DNA of 64,000 nt from NCBI RefSeq assembly GCF_030503675.1, contig NZ_CP129964.1:2728001-2792000 (forward strand), read 5' to 3'. Positions within the stretch are counted from its first letter, which is position 1, and every line of letters starts with the position of its first letter. The stretch is from Lutimonas zeaxanthinifaciens (lineage in GTDB: Bacteria; Bacteroidota; Bacteroidia; Flavobacteriales; Flavobacteriaceae). Under the pieces are notes generated by a model that did not search any database, was not told the origin of the DNA, and was given only the letters and a program-made list of their open reading frames with translations. Shown here piece after piece: positions 24,459-35,248 of the stretch. The position numbers and the translations under genes were made by a program.

Positions 24459-25691
24459 TCACACAAGTTGCTGAAGTGCAATTTCAAAAGCAGTTCTGCA
24501 AATATTTGTTCGATAAGGATGCAATCTGTGTGTTTTTTCCAAAGCGGTTCTTATAGTATTTGAAGTATCTTCAAATATGGCATGATCGCTCATTGGAAGT
24601 TCGATCTGTGATTCCATCAGGTAGGCAAACAATCTGGCAATTCCGCAATTAGAAATAAAATCAGGCAGCAAACTTATCTTTTGATCCGTAAACTCCATGA
24701 TAGAACCGAAGAATATTTCAGGATCCGCAAAAGGTACATTGGCACCCGGAGAAATTACCTCCAGGCCTGCATCGATCATTTGCTCCACCTGTTTCTTGGT
24801 TACCAGCCTGGAAGCCGCGGCAGGTATAAATATTTCAGCAGGGATGGACCAGATCGTTTTATTGATCTCCTCAAATGGAATCATTTCCTCGGCAACCAGC
24901 ATGTTTCCTCTCTTGTTCAAAAACATGGATCTGACTTCCTCCATATCATATCCCTCCTCATTAATAACTCCTCCAACACGATCAATGATTCCAACAACTT
25001 TGGCCCCAAGCTGGGTCAGGTAATATGCCGCTGCCGAACCGACATTACCAAATCCTTGCACAATGGCTTTTTTACCTGCTATATCTCCTCCGTACAGATC
25101 ATAATAATGTTTAACAGCCTGGGCCACTCCAAATCCGGTTAGCATATCCGCAATAGTATATTTTTTGGTCAGATCCGGGGAATAATTTTTATCCTCAATA
25201 ACTTTGATCACACCATGACGTAATTGTCCGATCCTGTTGATCTTTTCTGCTTCAGTGGGTTTAAAATGTCCGTTAAAAACGCCTTCCTGGGGGTGCCATA
25301 CACCCGAATTCTCTGTCAATGGGATTACATCGTTGATCTCATCAACATTAAGGTCACCACCTGTTCCATAATAATGCTTTAGCAATGGGGTCACCGCCTT
25401 ATACCACCTTTCAAGCACCCCTCTTTTTCTGGGGTCATTGGGGTCAAAATTTATACCTGATTTTGCTCCACCAATACTTGGACCTGAGACGGTAAATTTG
25501 ACTTCCATCGTTTTGGCAAGCGAGAGTACCTCATTCATATCGAGTCCTTTTCGCATTCGGGTCCCACCTCCTGCAGCTCCTCCTCTTAAGGAATTGATTA
25601 CGGTCCAACCCTCGGCTTCTGTCTCCCTGTCTCTCCAGTGAAATACGATTTCAGGAGCTTTATTCTCATACTTTTTTAATAATTCTTTCAT
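24459..25691 (-). CDS. Glu/Leu/Phe/Val-type amino-acid dehydrogenase
   Basis: The 410-residue protein catalyses reversible oxidative deamination of an amino acid. It has the N-terminal substrate domain with GGAAGGGTRMRKG, KFTVSGPSIGGAKSGI (with the conserved substrate and catalytic lysines) and GTGGDLNVDEIND. The NAD(P) Rossmann motif is AIVQGFGNVGSAAAYYL (about residue 210). Whether glutamate or leucine is preferred cannot be decided by eye. It begins one base after the anmK stop and is probably co-transcribed with it. The nearby gltBD and ilv genes give a plausible metabolic context, but no direct link. Confidence 0.85.
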   Translation of the reverse strand: MKELLKKYENKAPEIVFHWRDRETEAEGWTVINSLRGGAAGGGTRMRKGLDMNEVLSLAKTMEVKFTVSGPSIGGAKSGINFDPNDPRKRGVLERWYKAVTPLLKHYYGTGGDLNVDEINDVIPLTENSGVWHPQEGVFNGHFKPTEAEKINRIGQLRHGVIKVIEDKNYSPDLTKKYTIADMLTGFGVAQAVKHYYDLYGGDIAGKKAIVQGFGNVGSAAAYYLTQLGAKVVGIIDRVGGVINEEGYDMEEVRSMFLNKRGNMLVAEEMIPFEEINKTIWSIPAEIFIPAAASRLVTKKQVEQMIDAGLEVISPGANVPFADPEIFFGSIMEFTDQKISLLPDFISNCGIARLFAYLMESQIELPMSDHAIFEDTSNTIRTALEKTHRLHPYRTNICRTAFEIALQQLV

Positions 25692-25692
25692 T

Positions 25693-26784
25693 TCATTTTA
25701 ATTTGGAACCATAAACAACCCCACTGCTGTGGTCCATGCAGGCACCGGTTACACTTTTCAAACAATTGATTTCCTCCTGCTCTTTTAAAACTCCCAATAA
25801 GGCAAAGATTAATGCCTCTTTGAATTCTATGAGTTGATTGGATGGCAATTTAATTTCCGCCTTTGACAGTTCTGATATTCTTCGTATCATAAAATCATTA
25901 TAGGCCCCTCCTCCAGTGATCAAGACTGTTGAATTATCTTTATTTAAAATTTTCGATTTCGAATCGATTTCATTGGCTATTTGTAAGGCTATATGTTCAT
26001 TATAAGTCCTTAGAATATCTTTAAAGGATAGCCCATAATTTTCAATTATTGGCAAAATCATTTCCTCCACAAACTCATAACCTAAAGACTTTGGACGCTG
26101 CTGAAGGTAAAACTCCAGATTATTCAATTCATCCAGTAAACCCTTGTTGATCTGTCCTTGAGAAGCAACCTGGCCCTTATCATCGTAATCCAAGCCCCTT
26201 GATCGGGTGTAATGATTGAGCACGATGTTTGCCGGACAAATATCATAAGCGATTCTTTCAGAGCCAAGATCGAAGGAGATGTTGGCAAAACCACCTATAT
26301 TCAGACAAAAATCGTAAGTGCCGAACAACAATTTATCACCTATGGGCACTAGAGGTGCACCTTGTCCTCCAAGGGCGACATCCTGGACTCTGAAATCACA
26401 AATTACCTTGTATCCGGATCGCGCGGCAAGATGAGCACCACTTCCGATTTGAAGTGTATAATTCTTCTGTGGATCATGAAAAATAGTATGTCCGTGAGAA
26501 GCCAAAAAATCAACTTTTTTTATGTTTCTTTTCGCTATAAATTTCCTCACCTGATCCGCTAAAAAAATTCCGTACTCAGCATCCAGCTCTGTTAGTTTTT
26601 CTCCTGAAATTGTAAAAGCGCCCTGTAATTTATTTTTCCATAATTCTGAATATTCCAGCGATTCTGTTTGCAATAATTCAAAATCATATCCTGAATTTCG
26701 ACTAATTTTAACATATGCTAAATCAACCCCATCTAATGAGGTTCCGCTCATAATTCCAATAACATACCAATTTTTTATCTCCAT
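25693..26784 (-). CDS. anmK: Anhydro-N-acetylmuramic acid kinase
   Basis: AnmK phosphorylates 1,6-anhydro-MurNAc released from turned-over peptidoglycan, giving MurNAc-6-phosphate for recycling. The 363-residue protein starts with the ATP-binding motif GIMSGTSLDGVDLAYV and has FLASHGHTIFHDP, VALGGQGAPLVPIGD and NIGGFANIS, all family signatures, plus VLITGGGAYNDFMI near the C-terminus. It is the first gene of a pair with the amino-acid dehydrogenase. Its presence shows that the cell makes and recycles MurNAc, which matters for the murC/murD question at 40-43 kb. Confidence 0.93.
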   Translation of the reverse strand: MEIKNWYVIGIMSGTSLDGVDLAYVKISRNSGYDFELLQTESLEYSELWKNKLQGAFTISGEKLTELDAEYGIFLADQVRKFIAKRNIKKVDFLASHGHTIFHDPQKNYTLQIGSGAHLAARSGYKVICDFRVQDVALGGQGAPLVPIGDKLLFGTYDFCLNIGGFANISFDLGSERIAYDICPANIVLNHYTRSRGLDYDDKGQVASQGQINKGLLDELNNLEFYLQQRPKSLGYEFVEEMILPIIENYGLSFKDILRTYNEHIALQIANEIDSKSKILNKDNSTVLITGGGAYNDFMIRRISELSKAEIKLPSNQLIEFKEALIFALLGVLKEQEEINCLKSVTGACMDHSSGVVYGSKLK

Positions 26785-26821
26785 ACCCGGTAAAATTACA
26801 AATACATTTTGAGAATTTGCC

Positions 26822-26829
26822 TATATTTG
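26822..26829 (+). promoter_or_regulatory. Promoter -7 element for the acyl-CoA dehydrogenase gene
   Basis: TATATTTG matches TAnnTTTG 39 bp before the ATG at 26869. No clear -33 element is seen. Confidence 0.5.
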
Positions 26830-26868
26830 AAAAATTCAAATTTTTTATAAAGCAACTCATATTTAAGC

Positions 26869-28008
26869 ATGGATTTTACCCTTACTGAAGAACAGATTAT
26901 GATTCGGGATGCAGCCCGTGATTTTGCCCGAAATGAATTACTTCCCGGAGTAATTGAACGAGATGAAAAACAGGAATTCCCACATGAGCAAATCAGGAAA
27001 ATGGGAGAGCTTGGATTTTTAGGTATGATGACCGATCCTAAATACGGGGGAGGCGGCATGGATACCGTTTCTTACGTTCTGGCCATGGAAGAAATTTCTA
27101 AAATAGACGCATCTGCTTCAGTCGTAATGTCTGTGAACAATTCTTTGGTATGCTGGGGATTGGAAACCTTCGGAACCGAAGAGCAAAAACAAAAATACCT
27201 TGTTCCATTGGCTATGGGCGAAATTATAGGTGCGTTTTGCCTTAGTGAACCGGAAGCCGGAAGTGATGCTACTTCACAAAAAACGACAGCGATTGATAAG
27301 GGAGATCATTACATCGTGAACGGAACAAAAAACTGGATCACTAATGGAGGAACGGCAAGTGTTTACCTGGTGATTTGTCAGACGGATGTTGAAAAAGGCC
27401 ATAAAGGGATAAATGCCCTGATCATTGAAAAAGACACGGAAGGGTTTGTCGTAGGACCAAAAGAAAATAAATTAGGCATCAGGGGTTCCGATACCCATTC
27501 ATTGATGTTCAACAATGTAAAGGTCCCTAAAGAGAATAGAATAGGTGAAGACGGATTTGGTTTCAAATTTGCGATGAAAACATTGGCTGGCGGAAGAATC
27601 GGTATTGCGGCGCAGGCCCTTGGTATTGCCTCAGGAGCCTACGAACTGGCCTTGCAATATTCAAAGGAACGAAAAGCCTTCGGTAAGGAAATAAGCAAGC
27701 ATCAGGCAATTGCCTTCAAACTTGCTGACATGGCAACGGAAATTGAGGTTGCACGGCTTCTTTGCCTGAAAGCTGCCTGTGATAAAGATGAACATAACAA
27801 CTACGATCAATCAGGTGCCATGGCAAAATTATATGCTGCTGAAATGGCCATGAGAAACACAGTTGAAGCCGTTCAGATCCATGGCGGTTATGGTTTTGTC
27901 AAGGAGTATCATGTTGAACGGCTGATGCGAGATGCTAAGATCACTCAGATCTACGAGGGAACTTCTGAAATTCAGAAGATCGTAATTTCCAGAGCGCTTC
28001 TGAAATAA
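26869..28008 (+). CDS. Acyl-CoA dehydrogenase
   Basis: The 379-residue FAD enzyme oxidises acyl-CoA to enoyl-CoA. Visible motifs are MDFTLTEEQIMIRDAARDFA at the start, GAFCLSEPEAGSDATS and TKNWITNGGTASVYLV for FAD and substrate binding, and the C-terminal AKITQIYEGTSEIQKIVISR with the catalytic base Glu region of short-chain enzymes. Length is normal. It is followed after seven bases by the TIGR01777 SDR gene, probably in the same transcript. Chain-length preference is not determined. Confidence 0.92.
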   Translation: MDFTLTEEQIMIRDAARDFARNELLPGVIERDEKQEFPHEQIRKMGELGFLGMMTDPKYGGGGMDTVSYVLAMEEISKIDASASVVMSVNNSLVCWGLETFGTEEQKQKYLVPLAMGEIIGAFCLSEPEAGSDATSQKTTAIDKGDHYIVNGTKNWITNGGTASVYLVICQTDVEKGHKGINALIIEKDTEGFVVGPKENKLGIRGSDTHSLMFNNVKVPKENRIGEDGFGFKFAMKTLAGGRIGIAAQALGIASGAYELALQYSKERKAFGKEISKHQAIAFKLADMATEIEVARLLCLKAACDKDEHNNYDQSGAMAKLYAAEMAMRNTVEAVQIHGGYGFVKEYHVERLMRDAKITQIYEGTSEIQKIVISRALLK

Positions 28009-28015
28009 GTTAGGT

Positions 28016-28924
28016 ATGTCTTTAAAGGTTTTGGTTACAGGTGGTACGGGTGCAGTTGGTAAGGAATTATGCGCCTATCTTACCGATCAGAATTTTGAGG
28101 TCAGCATCCTGAGCCGAAGCAAAAACGAAAATTCGAACTACAAAAGCTATCTATGGGATTACAAGCATTCCCTGATCGATAAAAAAGCGCTGAAAAACTG
28201 TGACTATATAGTCCATCTGGTTGGTGCAGGAATTGCAGATTCAAGATGGACTCCCGAAAGGAAGAGGGAAATTCTTGACAGTCGGATAAAAACAACCTCC
28301 CTTATACTCAAGGCACTTTCGGGCATGAATCATAAGGTTAAAGCGATCATCTCAGCCTCTGCCGTTGGCTATTACGGACAAATCAACTCCGATAAAACTT
28401 TTGTTGAAAATGATGCTCCCGGAACAGATTTTGTCGCAAAGGTATGTAAGAAATGGGAGGAGGAAAGTAGAAAATTTGAGGCTATTGGAATCAGGTCCGT
28501 GCAACTCAGAATTGGCATTGTTTTAATGAAAAAAGGTGGGGCACTTGAAAAAATGGCACAACCCTTTAAGTATAATGTTGGCGCCATATTGGCTTCAGGG
28601 AAACAAATTATCCCCTGGATACATATAGAAGATCTCATTAAAATGATCCATCAGGGAATTCAATCGACTGAAATGCGAGGGCCCTACAATGCCTGTTCAC
28701 CACAACCGGTTGATAACAGCACTTTTTCAAAACTCCTTGCAAAAACCTTAGGAAAACCTATTTGGCTCCCAAACATTCCCGGTTTTGTTTTAAAAATAAT
28801 TTTAGGTAAAAGGTCCGTTCTCGCAACCCGTGGCAGCAGGGTCTCTTCAGAGAAGATTTCTGACACCGGATTCAAATTTAGTTATCCCGAATTAGAACCC
28901 GCTTTAAGCGATCTATTGAATTAA
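28016..28924 (+). CDS. TIGR01777-family SDR protein
   Basis: A 302-residue protein of the extended SDR type with nucleotide motif VLVTGGTGAVGKELC (residues 5-19), the segment YIVHLVGAGIADSRWTPERKREILDSR and AIISASAVGYYGQ, typical of the YfcH/TIGR01777 family. The C-terminal part (LPNIPGFVLKIILGKRS) corresponds to DUF1731. Family members bind NAD(P), but no substrate is known. It is probably co-transcribed with the acyl-CoA dehydrogenase. Confidence 0.85.
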   Translation: MSLKVLVTGGTGAVGKELCAYLTDQNFEVSILSRSKNENSNYKSYLWDYKHSLIDKKALKNCDYIVHLVGAGIADSRWTPERKREILDSRIKTTSLILKALSGMNHKVKAIISASAVGYYGQINSDKTFVENDAPGTDFVAKVCKKWEEESRKFEAIGIRSVQLRIGIVLMKKGGALEKMAQPFKYNVGAILASGKQIIPWIHIEDLIKMIHQGIQSTEMRGPYNACSPQPVDNSTFSKLLAKTLGKPIWLPNIPGFVLKIILGKRSVLATRGSRVSSEKISDTGFKFSYPELEPALSDLLN

Positions 28925-28944
28925 ACAGGTCTTTTGATCGTTCA

Positions 28945-28972
28945 AAAATCATCAATATTTAAAGATGATTTT
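28945..28972 (+). terminator. Possible weak terminator after the SDR gene
   Basis: AAAATCATC (28945-28953) pairs with GATGATTTT (28964-28972) across a ten-base AT-rich loop. Only four T follow, inside the stem, so termination may be inefficient. Confidence 0.4.
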
Positions 28973-29040
28973 AACATATCCACACTTTTTATAAGGCTAA
29001 AATTGATATTTTACATTTCTTCTTCGGTTTAACAGTTTTC

Positions 29041-29073
29041 TTTGATTTTTACGCAGGGATTTCGCTATTTTTG
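29041..29073 (+). promoter_or_regulatory. Promoter of gltBD
   Basis: TTTG (29041-29044), 21 bases, then TATTTTTG (29066-29073) fits the Bacteroidota consensus. The predicted start of transcription is about ten bases before the gltB ATG at 29090, giving a very short leader. This argues against the ATG at 29042 as the start. Confidence 0.65.
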
Positions 29074-29089
29074 TGAAAATTTACTAATT

Positions 29090-32000
29090 ATGGCGTACGA
29101 AAAACAGGGGGTTTATTTACCTGAATTTGAACATGACAATTGTGGAGCAGGTTTTATCTGCAGTCTAAATGGTGAAAAAACCAATAGCATTATACATGAT
29201 GCACTTGAAATCTTAATAAAACTTGAACACAGAGGAGCGGTAAGTGCTGACGGAAAAACAGGTGACGGAGCTGGAATCCTGATCGAGATACCACATAAAT
29301 TCTTTCAAAAAGATTGTGATTTTGAGCTTCCTGAACAGGGAGAATACGCAGTTGGAATGATCTTTTTACCTAAAGGAGTGAATCAATATAAATACTGTAT
29401 TGATGTTTTGGAATCAGAAATCAAGAATCAAGGCCTGGAGGTACTGGGATGGAGAAAAGTTCCCGTAAATCCGGAACACCTTGGCCAGATCGCAGAGAAA
29501 ACCGAACCCTTTATTCAACAGATTTTTGTTGGAAAGAACGGAAAGGACCTATCAACGCTGGAATTCAACGCCAAGGTTTATGCCGCCAGGAAAATAGCCG
29601 AACACAACATCTATGATTCCCGATTAAAACACGCCAGGCAATTTTATATACCGAGTTTTTCCAATACAACACTCATATACAAGGGCCTTTTGATTCCGGA
29701 AGATATCAGAAATTACTATTCAGACCTTTCCGATCCTGACCTGGTAACCAGACTGGCACTTGTTCACCAAAGATTTTCTACCAATACGGCACCTTCATGG
29801 GACCTGGCACAGCCTTTCAGGTTTATGTGTCACAACGGGGAGATCAATACCTTAAGGGGTAATGTGAGCAGAATGAGAGCCAGACAGGAATTGATGGAAA
29901 GTGATCTGTTTGGGGAAGAAATCAAGAAACTTTACCCGATCATACTCGAGAAAAAATCAGATTCAGCTTCTATGGATATGGTGGTTGAAATGTTGCTTAT
30001 GACAGGACGTTCTCTTCCTGAGGTAATGATGATGATGGTACCGGAAGCCTGGGAAAAAGATGATACGATGCCTGATGACAAAAAGGCATTTTACGAATAC
30101 AACTCCTGTATTATGGAACCCTGGGACGGTCCCGCATCTGTACCTTTTACTGATGGTAATTACATTGGAGCCTTACTGGATCGAAATGGATTGAGACCTT
30201 CGCGGTTTACCGTTACCAAAAGTGGATATGTAATCATGTCTTCAGAAATCGGAGTTCTGGATATTAAACCAGAAGATGTTGTAAGACACGGAAGACTTGA
30301 GCCTGGTAAAATGTTCCTTGTTGACATGAATGAGGGACGCATCATTGAAGATGAGGAAGTCAAAAATGAAGTTACCAAAAGGCATCCTTACAGAAAATGG
30401 CTCAATGAAAATTTGTTACCTCTTGCCAATATTCCGTATACGGGTAATAAATGCCCTGTAGAACTTACTCCTTATAAAACGCGACAAAGGATGTTTGGAT
30501 ATACCATGGAGGATATCGATACGCTTATCACCCCGATGTGTAAAACCGGTAAGGAAGCCATTGGATCCATGGGAACGGATACGCCTTTAGCCATTCTTTC
30601 GGAAAGACATCAGTTACTGTACAACTACTTCAAACAACTGTTCGCACAGGTAACGAACCCTCCACTGGATGGAATCAGAGAGGAAATCATCACTGATATT
30701 AGTTTAGCTGTTGGAGAAGATCGGAATATTTTCAATGTATCTTCGGACCATTGTAAAAAACTAAAAATTCAAAATCCGGTCATCTCAAATGACGATCTGG
30801 ATAAGATCAAGAATATTGACCACCCGGATTACAAAGCTTTGGAAATTCCAATGCTTTATGATATCAAAAGAGGGTTAAATGCCCTGGAAAAGGCATTGGA
30901 CCTTATTGTTGAAACGGCTTCCAAAGGTGTGGAAGATGGATACAATATCATCATTCTCACGGACAGGGGTGCCGATAAGGCAAATGGCCCGATTCCGGCA
31001 TTACTGGCATGTTCTTATTTGCATCATTCTCTGAACCATTCAAAGAAAAGGTCAAAGTTTGGAATCATCATTGAATCTGCTGAACCAAGAGAACCACATC
31101 ATTTTGCTACATTATTCGGATACGGGGCAAGTGCCATCAATCCGTATATGGTGAATGAGATCATTCGTGAAAAAGTAAATTCAGGAAGCATTTCCGGCAT
31201 TGATGCAGAGGAAGCGGTTCAGAATTTTAATAAAGCAATAGGTAAAGGGATCCTTAAGATCATGAATAAGATAGGTATATCTACACTTCATTCCTACAGG
31301 GCCTCTCAGATATTTGAAATCCTTGGACTAAACAGTAAGTTTACCAATAAATATTTCCCATATACAGCTTCGAGAATCGAAGGAATTGGATTATATGAAA
31401 TTGAAAGAGAGATTTCAAAGAGACATAAAAATGCCTTTTTCAATGACAAAATTGACAAAAACCTAAAACTTGATATAGGAGGAGACTACAGGTGGAGAAG
31501 GAATGGTGAGAAACATATGTTTAATCCAACCACGGTTTCAAAACTTCAGCAGGCAGTTCGTTCGAACAATACGGATAGTTATAAACAATATTCGGATATG
31601 ATCAATGAGCAAAGTGAAAATTTAATGACGCTACGCGGATTGTTCGAATTCCAAAACCTTGATCCGATACCTATTGAAGAGGTAGAACCCTGGACTGAAA
31701 TCGTTAAACGATTCAAAACCGGAGCCATGTCTTATGGATCAATAAGTAAGGAAGCTCATGAAAATCTTGCCATCGCCATGAACCGTATAGGTGGAAAAAG
31801 CAATTCTGGTGAAGGTGGTGAAGACCTGAACAGGTTTCGAAAGGACCTGAATGGTGACAGCAGAAACAGTGCGATCAAACAGGTTGCATCAGGCCGATTT
31901 GGAGTTTCAAGTAATTACCTGACCAACGCTGAGGAAATACAGATCAAAATGGCTCAGGGTGCTAAACCCGGTGAAGGTGGCCAGCTACCAGGAGAAAAAG

Positions 32001-33601
32001 TCTTTCCTTGGATTGCCGAAGTGAGAAACTCAACACCTTATGTAGGACTGATCTCCCCTCCGCCTCATCACGATATTTATTCGATCGAGGATCTTTCTCA
32101 ACTGATATTTGACCTTAAAAATGCAAATCGGGAAGCTCGAATCAATGTAAAGCTGGTTTCTGAAGTTGGTGTTGGAACTATTGCGGCAGGGGTTGCAAAA
32201 GCTAAAGCTGATGTGATTCTAATATCTGGTTATGATGGTGGTACGGGAGCTTCACCATTGACTTCCTTAAAACATGCAGGACTTCCCTGGGAACTCGGTA
32301 TAGCCGAGGCTCAGCAAACCCTTGTACTGAATGACCTAAGAAGTAGAGTTGTTGTTGAATGTGACGGACAGCTGAAAACGGGACGCGACGTTGCAGTAGC
32401 ATGTTTGCTTGGAGCTGAAGAATTTGGATTTGCAACGGCACCTTTAGTTGCCTCTGGTTGTATCATGATGAGAAAATGTCATCTCAATACCTGTCCTGTC
32501 GGAATAGCGACTCAAGACCCGGAGTTGAGAAAAAATTTCAAAGGCACTCCGGAACATGTAATTAATTTTATGTATTTCGTTGCCGAAGAACTTAGAGAGA
32601 TCATGGCTTCATTAGGTTTCAGGACCGTGAATGAAATGATCGGACAGTCGCAAAAAATTAATGCAAAAGAAGCCATAGAGCAATACAAGGCTCAGGGTAT
32701 TGATCTTTCAAATATTTTATACCAGCCTTCAAACTATCATGAAAAAGTCATCAGAAATACTGAAAAACAACATCATGATATTGATGAAGCATTGGATTTC
32801 AGAATCATACAGGATGCTCACCCGGCCATCTATCGAAAGGAAAAAATGCAATTGAATTATCCTATCGGTAATACGGACCGTTCGGTAGGTGCGATCATTT
32901 CAAATGAAATTTCAAAGATCTACGGGGTTAACGGATTGCCACAAAACACCCTTCAGATCAATTTTGAAGGATCCGCGGGTCAAAGTTTTGGAGCATTTGC
33001 CACTAAAGGGCTTACCTTAAATCTGGAAGGAAATACAAACGATTACCTTGGTAAAGGTTTATCAGGAGCCAAAATAATCATCAAAAAACCGGAAAAGGCA
33101 ACTTTTGTTGCTGATGAAAACATCATTATTGGAAATGTTTGCTTCTATGGGGCAACCAAAGGTGAAGCTTATATCAACGGAGTAGCCGGGGAAAGGTTCT
33201 GTGTAAGAAATTCTGGAATCACAGCAGTGGTAGAAGGAGTTGGAGATCATGGATGTGAATATATGACCGGTGGAAAAGTCGTGGTCATCGGGAAAACCGG
33301 GCGAAACTTTGCAGCCGGAATGAGTGGAGGAATCGCATATGTCTTTGATCCTGAGAAAAAATTTGTAAACGGATTGTGCAATATGGAAATGGTTGAGCTT
33401 GAAAAACCGTCAGACTCAGATAGTCAGGAGTTATTTGAACTCATTCAAAACCATTATCATGCTACGGAAAGCACAAAGGCATTAAATATACTCGAGGACT
33501 GGGAAAAGCAATTGAACCATTTCATCAAGGTAATACCAACAGATTATAAGAAGGCATTAGCCAGATTAGCAGAGGAAAAAGCGGTAAAACAAACAGTTTA
33601 A
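29090..33601 (+). CDS. gltB: Glutamate synthase large subunit
   Basis: GltB makes two glutamates from glutamine and 2-oxoglutarate. The 1503-residue chain begins at ATG 29090 ([17 protein letters not shown]); the next residue is the cysteine (C18) that becomes the N-terminal catalytic nucleophile of the glutaminase domain after cleavage. Then come the central domain, the FMN-binding synthase domain with [12 protein letters not shown] and [14 protein letters not shown], the 3Fe-4S cysteines in [16 protein letters not shown], and a C-terminal beta-helix domain with [16 protein letters not shown]. It is followed two bases later by gltD. No features are missing. Confidence 0.97.
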   Translation: MAYEKQGVYLPEFEHDNCGAGFICSLNGEKTNSIIHDALEILIKLEHRGAVSADGKTGDGAGILIEIPHKFFQKDCDFELPEQGEYAVGMIFLPKGVNQYKYCIDVLESEIKNQGLEVLGWRKVPVNPEHLGQIAEKTEPFIQQIFVGKNGKDLSTLEFNAKVYAARKIAEHNIYDSRLKHARQFYIPSFSNTTLIYKGLLIPEDIRNYYSDLSDPDLVTRLALVHQRFSTNTAPSWDLAQPFRFMCHNGEINTLRGNVSRMRARQELMESDLFGEEIKKLYPIILEKKSDSASMDMVVEMLLMTGRSLPEVMMMMVPEAWEKDDTMPDDKKAFYEYNSCIMEPWDGPASVPFTDGNYIGALLDRNGLRPSRFTVTKSGYVIMSSEIGVLDIKPEDVVRHGRLEPGKMFLVDMNEGRIIEDEEVKNEVTKRHPYRKWLNENLLPLANIPYTGNKCPVELTPYKTRQRMFGYTMEDIDTLITPMCKTGKEAIGSMGTDTPLAILSERHQLLYNYFKQLFAQVTNPPLDGIREEIITDISLAVGEDRNIFNVSSDHCKKLKIQNPVISNDDLDKIKNIDHPDYKALEIPMLYDIKRGLNALEKALDLIVETASKGVEDGYNIIILTDRGADKANGPIPALLACSYLHHSLNHSKKRSKFGIIIESAEPREPHHFATLFGYGASAINPYMVNEIIREKVNSGSISGIDAEEAVQNFNKAIGKGILKIMNKIGISTLHSYRASQIFEILGLNSKFTNKYFPYTASRIEGIGLYEIEREISKRHKNAFFNDKIDKNLKLDIGGDYRWRRNGEKHMFNPTTVSKLQQAVRSNNTDSYKQYSDMINEQSENLMTLRGLFEFQNLDPIPIEEVEPWTEIVKRFKTGAMSYGSISKEAHENLAIAMNRIGGKSNSGEGGEDLNRFRKDLNGDSRNSAIKQVASGRFGVSSNYLTNAEEIQIKMAQGAKPGEGGQLPGEKVFPWIAEVRNSTPYVGLISPPPHHDIYSIEDLSQLIFDLKNANREARINVKLVSEVGVGTIAAGVAKAKADVILISGYDGGTGASPLTSLKHAGLPWELGIAEAQQTLVLNDLRSRVVVECDGQLKTGRDVAVACLLGAEEFGFATAPLVASGCIMMRKCHLNTCPVGIATQDPELRKNFKGTPEHVINFMYFVAEELREIMASLGFRTVNEMIGQSQKINAKEAIEQYKAQGIDLSNILYQPSNYHEKVIRNTEKQHHDIDEALDFRIIQDAHPAIYRKEKMQLNYPIGNTDRSVGAIISNEISKIYGVNGLPQNTLQINFEGSAGQSFGAFATKGLTLNLEGNTNDYLGKGLSGAKIIIKKPEKATFVADENIIIGNVCFYGATKGEAYINGVAGERFCVRNSGITAVVEGVGDHGCEYMTGGKVVVIGKTGRNFAAGMSGGIAYVFDPEKKFVNGLCNMEMVELEKPSDSDSQELFELIQNHYHATESTKALNILEDWEKQLNHFIKVIPTDYKKALARLAEEKAVKQTV

Positions 33602-33603
33602 TT

Positions 33604-35061
33604 ATGGGTAAAATAACAGGATTTATTGAGTTTGACAGAGTTGATGAGAAGAATAAAGCTGTAAAACAAAGGGTAAAGGATTACAAGGAATTTACGATTA
33701 AACTTCCTTCTGAGGAGCTTAAAAAGCAAGGTGGAAGGTGTATGGATTGTGGTATTCCTTTTTGTCATAGTGGATGTCCGCTTGGAAATTTAATCCCTGA
33801 TTTCAACGACCTCGTATACAAAGGTGAATGGGAAAGAGCACTGGAAATTTTACATTCTACAAATAATTTTCCGGAATTTACCGGTAGGTTATGTCCGGCA
33901 CCATGTGAAAAAGCTTGTGTTTTAGGGCTTATTGAGGATCCGGTATCCATCGAAAATATTGAAAAAAATATTGTTGAAAAAGGGTTTGAAGAAGGCTGGA
34001 TCGTAGCCGAACCTCCTTTGGAAAGAACAGGTAAAACAGTTGCTGTTGTGGGTTCAGGGCCTGCTGGATTAGCAGCAGCTCAGCAATTGAACAGAGCCGG
34101 GCATTTAGTAACTGTCTTTGAAAGAGATGATGAAGTTGGTGGTTTGCTTCGGTACGGGATTCCCAATTTCAAAATGGAAAAAAGTGTGATAGACCGTCGA
34201 ATAAAAATATTAGAAGAAGAAGGTATCTCGTTCGTTACCAATGCTCATATTGGAAAAAACTATGAAGTGGATAAACTCAATGAATTTGATGCCGTAGTGT
34301 TATGCGGTGGTGCCACTAAGGCCCGTTCACTTCCAACAAAAGGCATTGATGCCAAGGGGGTAGAACAAGCTATGGATTTTCTGACTCAACAAACCAAGAC
34401 GCTGTTCAAAAGCAAAATAGAAGGCGAGCAGATTTCTGCGAAAGATAAAGACGTCATCGTCATTGGAGGTGGAGATACTGGTTCTGATTGTATTGGAACA
34501 TCTAACCGCCAAGGAGCTAAATCGGTAACTAATTTTGAGATCATGCCGAAACCTCCTCTTTCGAGAAGTGACTCAACTCCCTGGCCTTTCTGGCCTTTAC
34601 AATTAAAAACATCTTCTTCTCATGAAGAAGGTTGTGAAAGAAACTGGCTGATCAATACCAAGGAGTTCATAACGAATGTTAAAAATGAACTGATCGCTCT
34701 AAAGACGGTTGAAGTTGAATGGAAAATTGTGCCAGGACAAAGGCCTGAACTTATTGAGAAAAAAGGAACGGAAAAGACCTGGCCATGTGACCTTGTATTG
34801 CTGGCACTTGGATTTACCGGTCCTGAAAACACTTTAAGTGATCAACTGGGAATTGAATTAGATGAAAGAACGAATTACAAAGCCAGTAATTACCAGACCA
34901 ATGTTCCTCATATTTTTACCGCAGGAGATATGAGAAGGGGGCAATCCCTTATCGTCTGGGCCATAAATGAGGGACGCGAAGCTGCTAGAGAGGTTGATTT
35001 GTATTTGATGGGAAACAGTAATTTGCCCATCAAGGGAAGTGGTGATCTTCCGGGTGTTTAA
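33604..35061 (+). CDS. gltD: Glutamate synthase small subunit
   Basis: GltD passes electrons from NADPH to GltB. The 485-residue protein has an N-terminal iron-sulfur domain (CMDCGIPFCHSGCPLGN and CPAPCEKACVLG), an FAD motif AVVGSGPAGLAAAQQLN near residue 148 and an NADPH motif VIVIGGGDTGSDC near residue 282, then a C-terminal GDMRRGQSLIVWAINEGR. It is complete and co-transcribed with gltB. A strong terminator lies 20 bp beyond the stop. Confidence 0.97.
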   Translation: MGKITGFIEFDRVDEKNKAVKQRVKDYKEFTIKLPSEELKKQGGRCMDCGIPFCHSGCPLGNLIPDFNDLVYKGEWERALEILHSTNNFPEFTGRLCPAPCEKACVLGLIEDPVSIENIEKNIVEKGFEEGWIVAEPPLERTGKTVAVVGSGPAGLAAAQQLNRAGHLVTVFERDDEVGGLLRYGIPNFKMEKSVIDRRIKILEEEGISFVTNAHIGKNYEVDKLNEFDAVVLCGGATKARSLPTKGIDAKGVEQAMDFLTQQTKTLFKSKIEGEQISAKDKDVIVIGGGDTGSDCIGTSNRQGAKSVTNFEIMPKPPLSRSDSTPWPFWPLQLKTSSSHEEGCERNWLINTKEFITNVKNELIALKTVEVEWKIVPGQRPELIEKKGTEKTWPCDLVLLALGFTGPENTLSDQLGIELDERTNYKASNYQTNVPHIFTAGDMRRGQSLIVWAINEGREAAREVDLYLMGNSNLPIKGSGDLPGV

Positions 35062-35080
35062 ATTAAATTTTAAGTTTTAC

Positions 35081-35113
35081 AAAAGAGGTATGATAATCAT
35101 ACCTCTTTTTTTT
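35081..35113 (+). terminator. Intrinsic terminator of gltBD
   Basis: A perfect 13-bp stem (AAAAGAGGTATGA with its complement, loop TAA) is followed by a run of eight T. Confidence 0.9.
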
Positions 35114-35155
35114 GCTCATTTTCAAAATGTTAAGATTCTCTTCAGAATTGAAATA

Positions 35156-35163
35156 TACATTTG
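35156..35163 (+). promoter_or_regulatory. Promoter -7 element for the OmpA-like gene
   Basis: TACATTTG matches TAnnTTTG. The resulting leader would be about 80 bases long, ending in the A-rich stretch before the ATG at 35249. Confidence 0.5.
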
Positions 35164-35248
35164 CCTCAGTTAAATCAGAATAGTGATTTTTAAAAACTGT
35201 TCAATTATTCAACACTAATAATCTAAAAACAACCTAAAACTAATTACA

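Noticed and set aside
29042-29089. Upstream ATG giving GltB 16 extra residues
   Set aside because: It lies inside the promoter; the short propeptide from ATG 29090 before the catalytic cysteine is the family norm.
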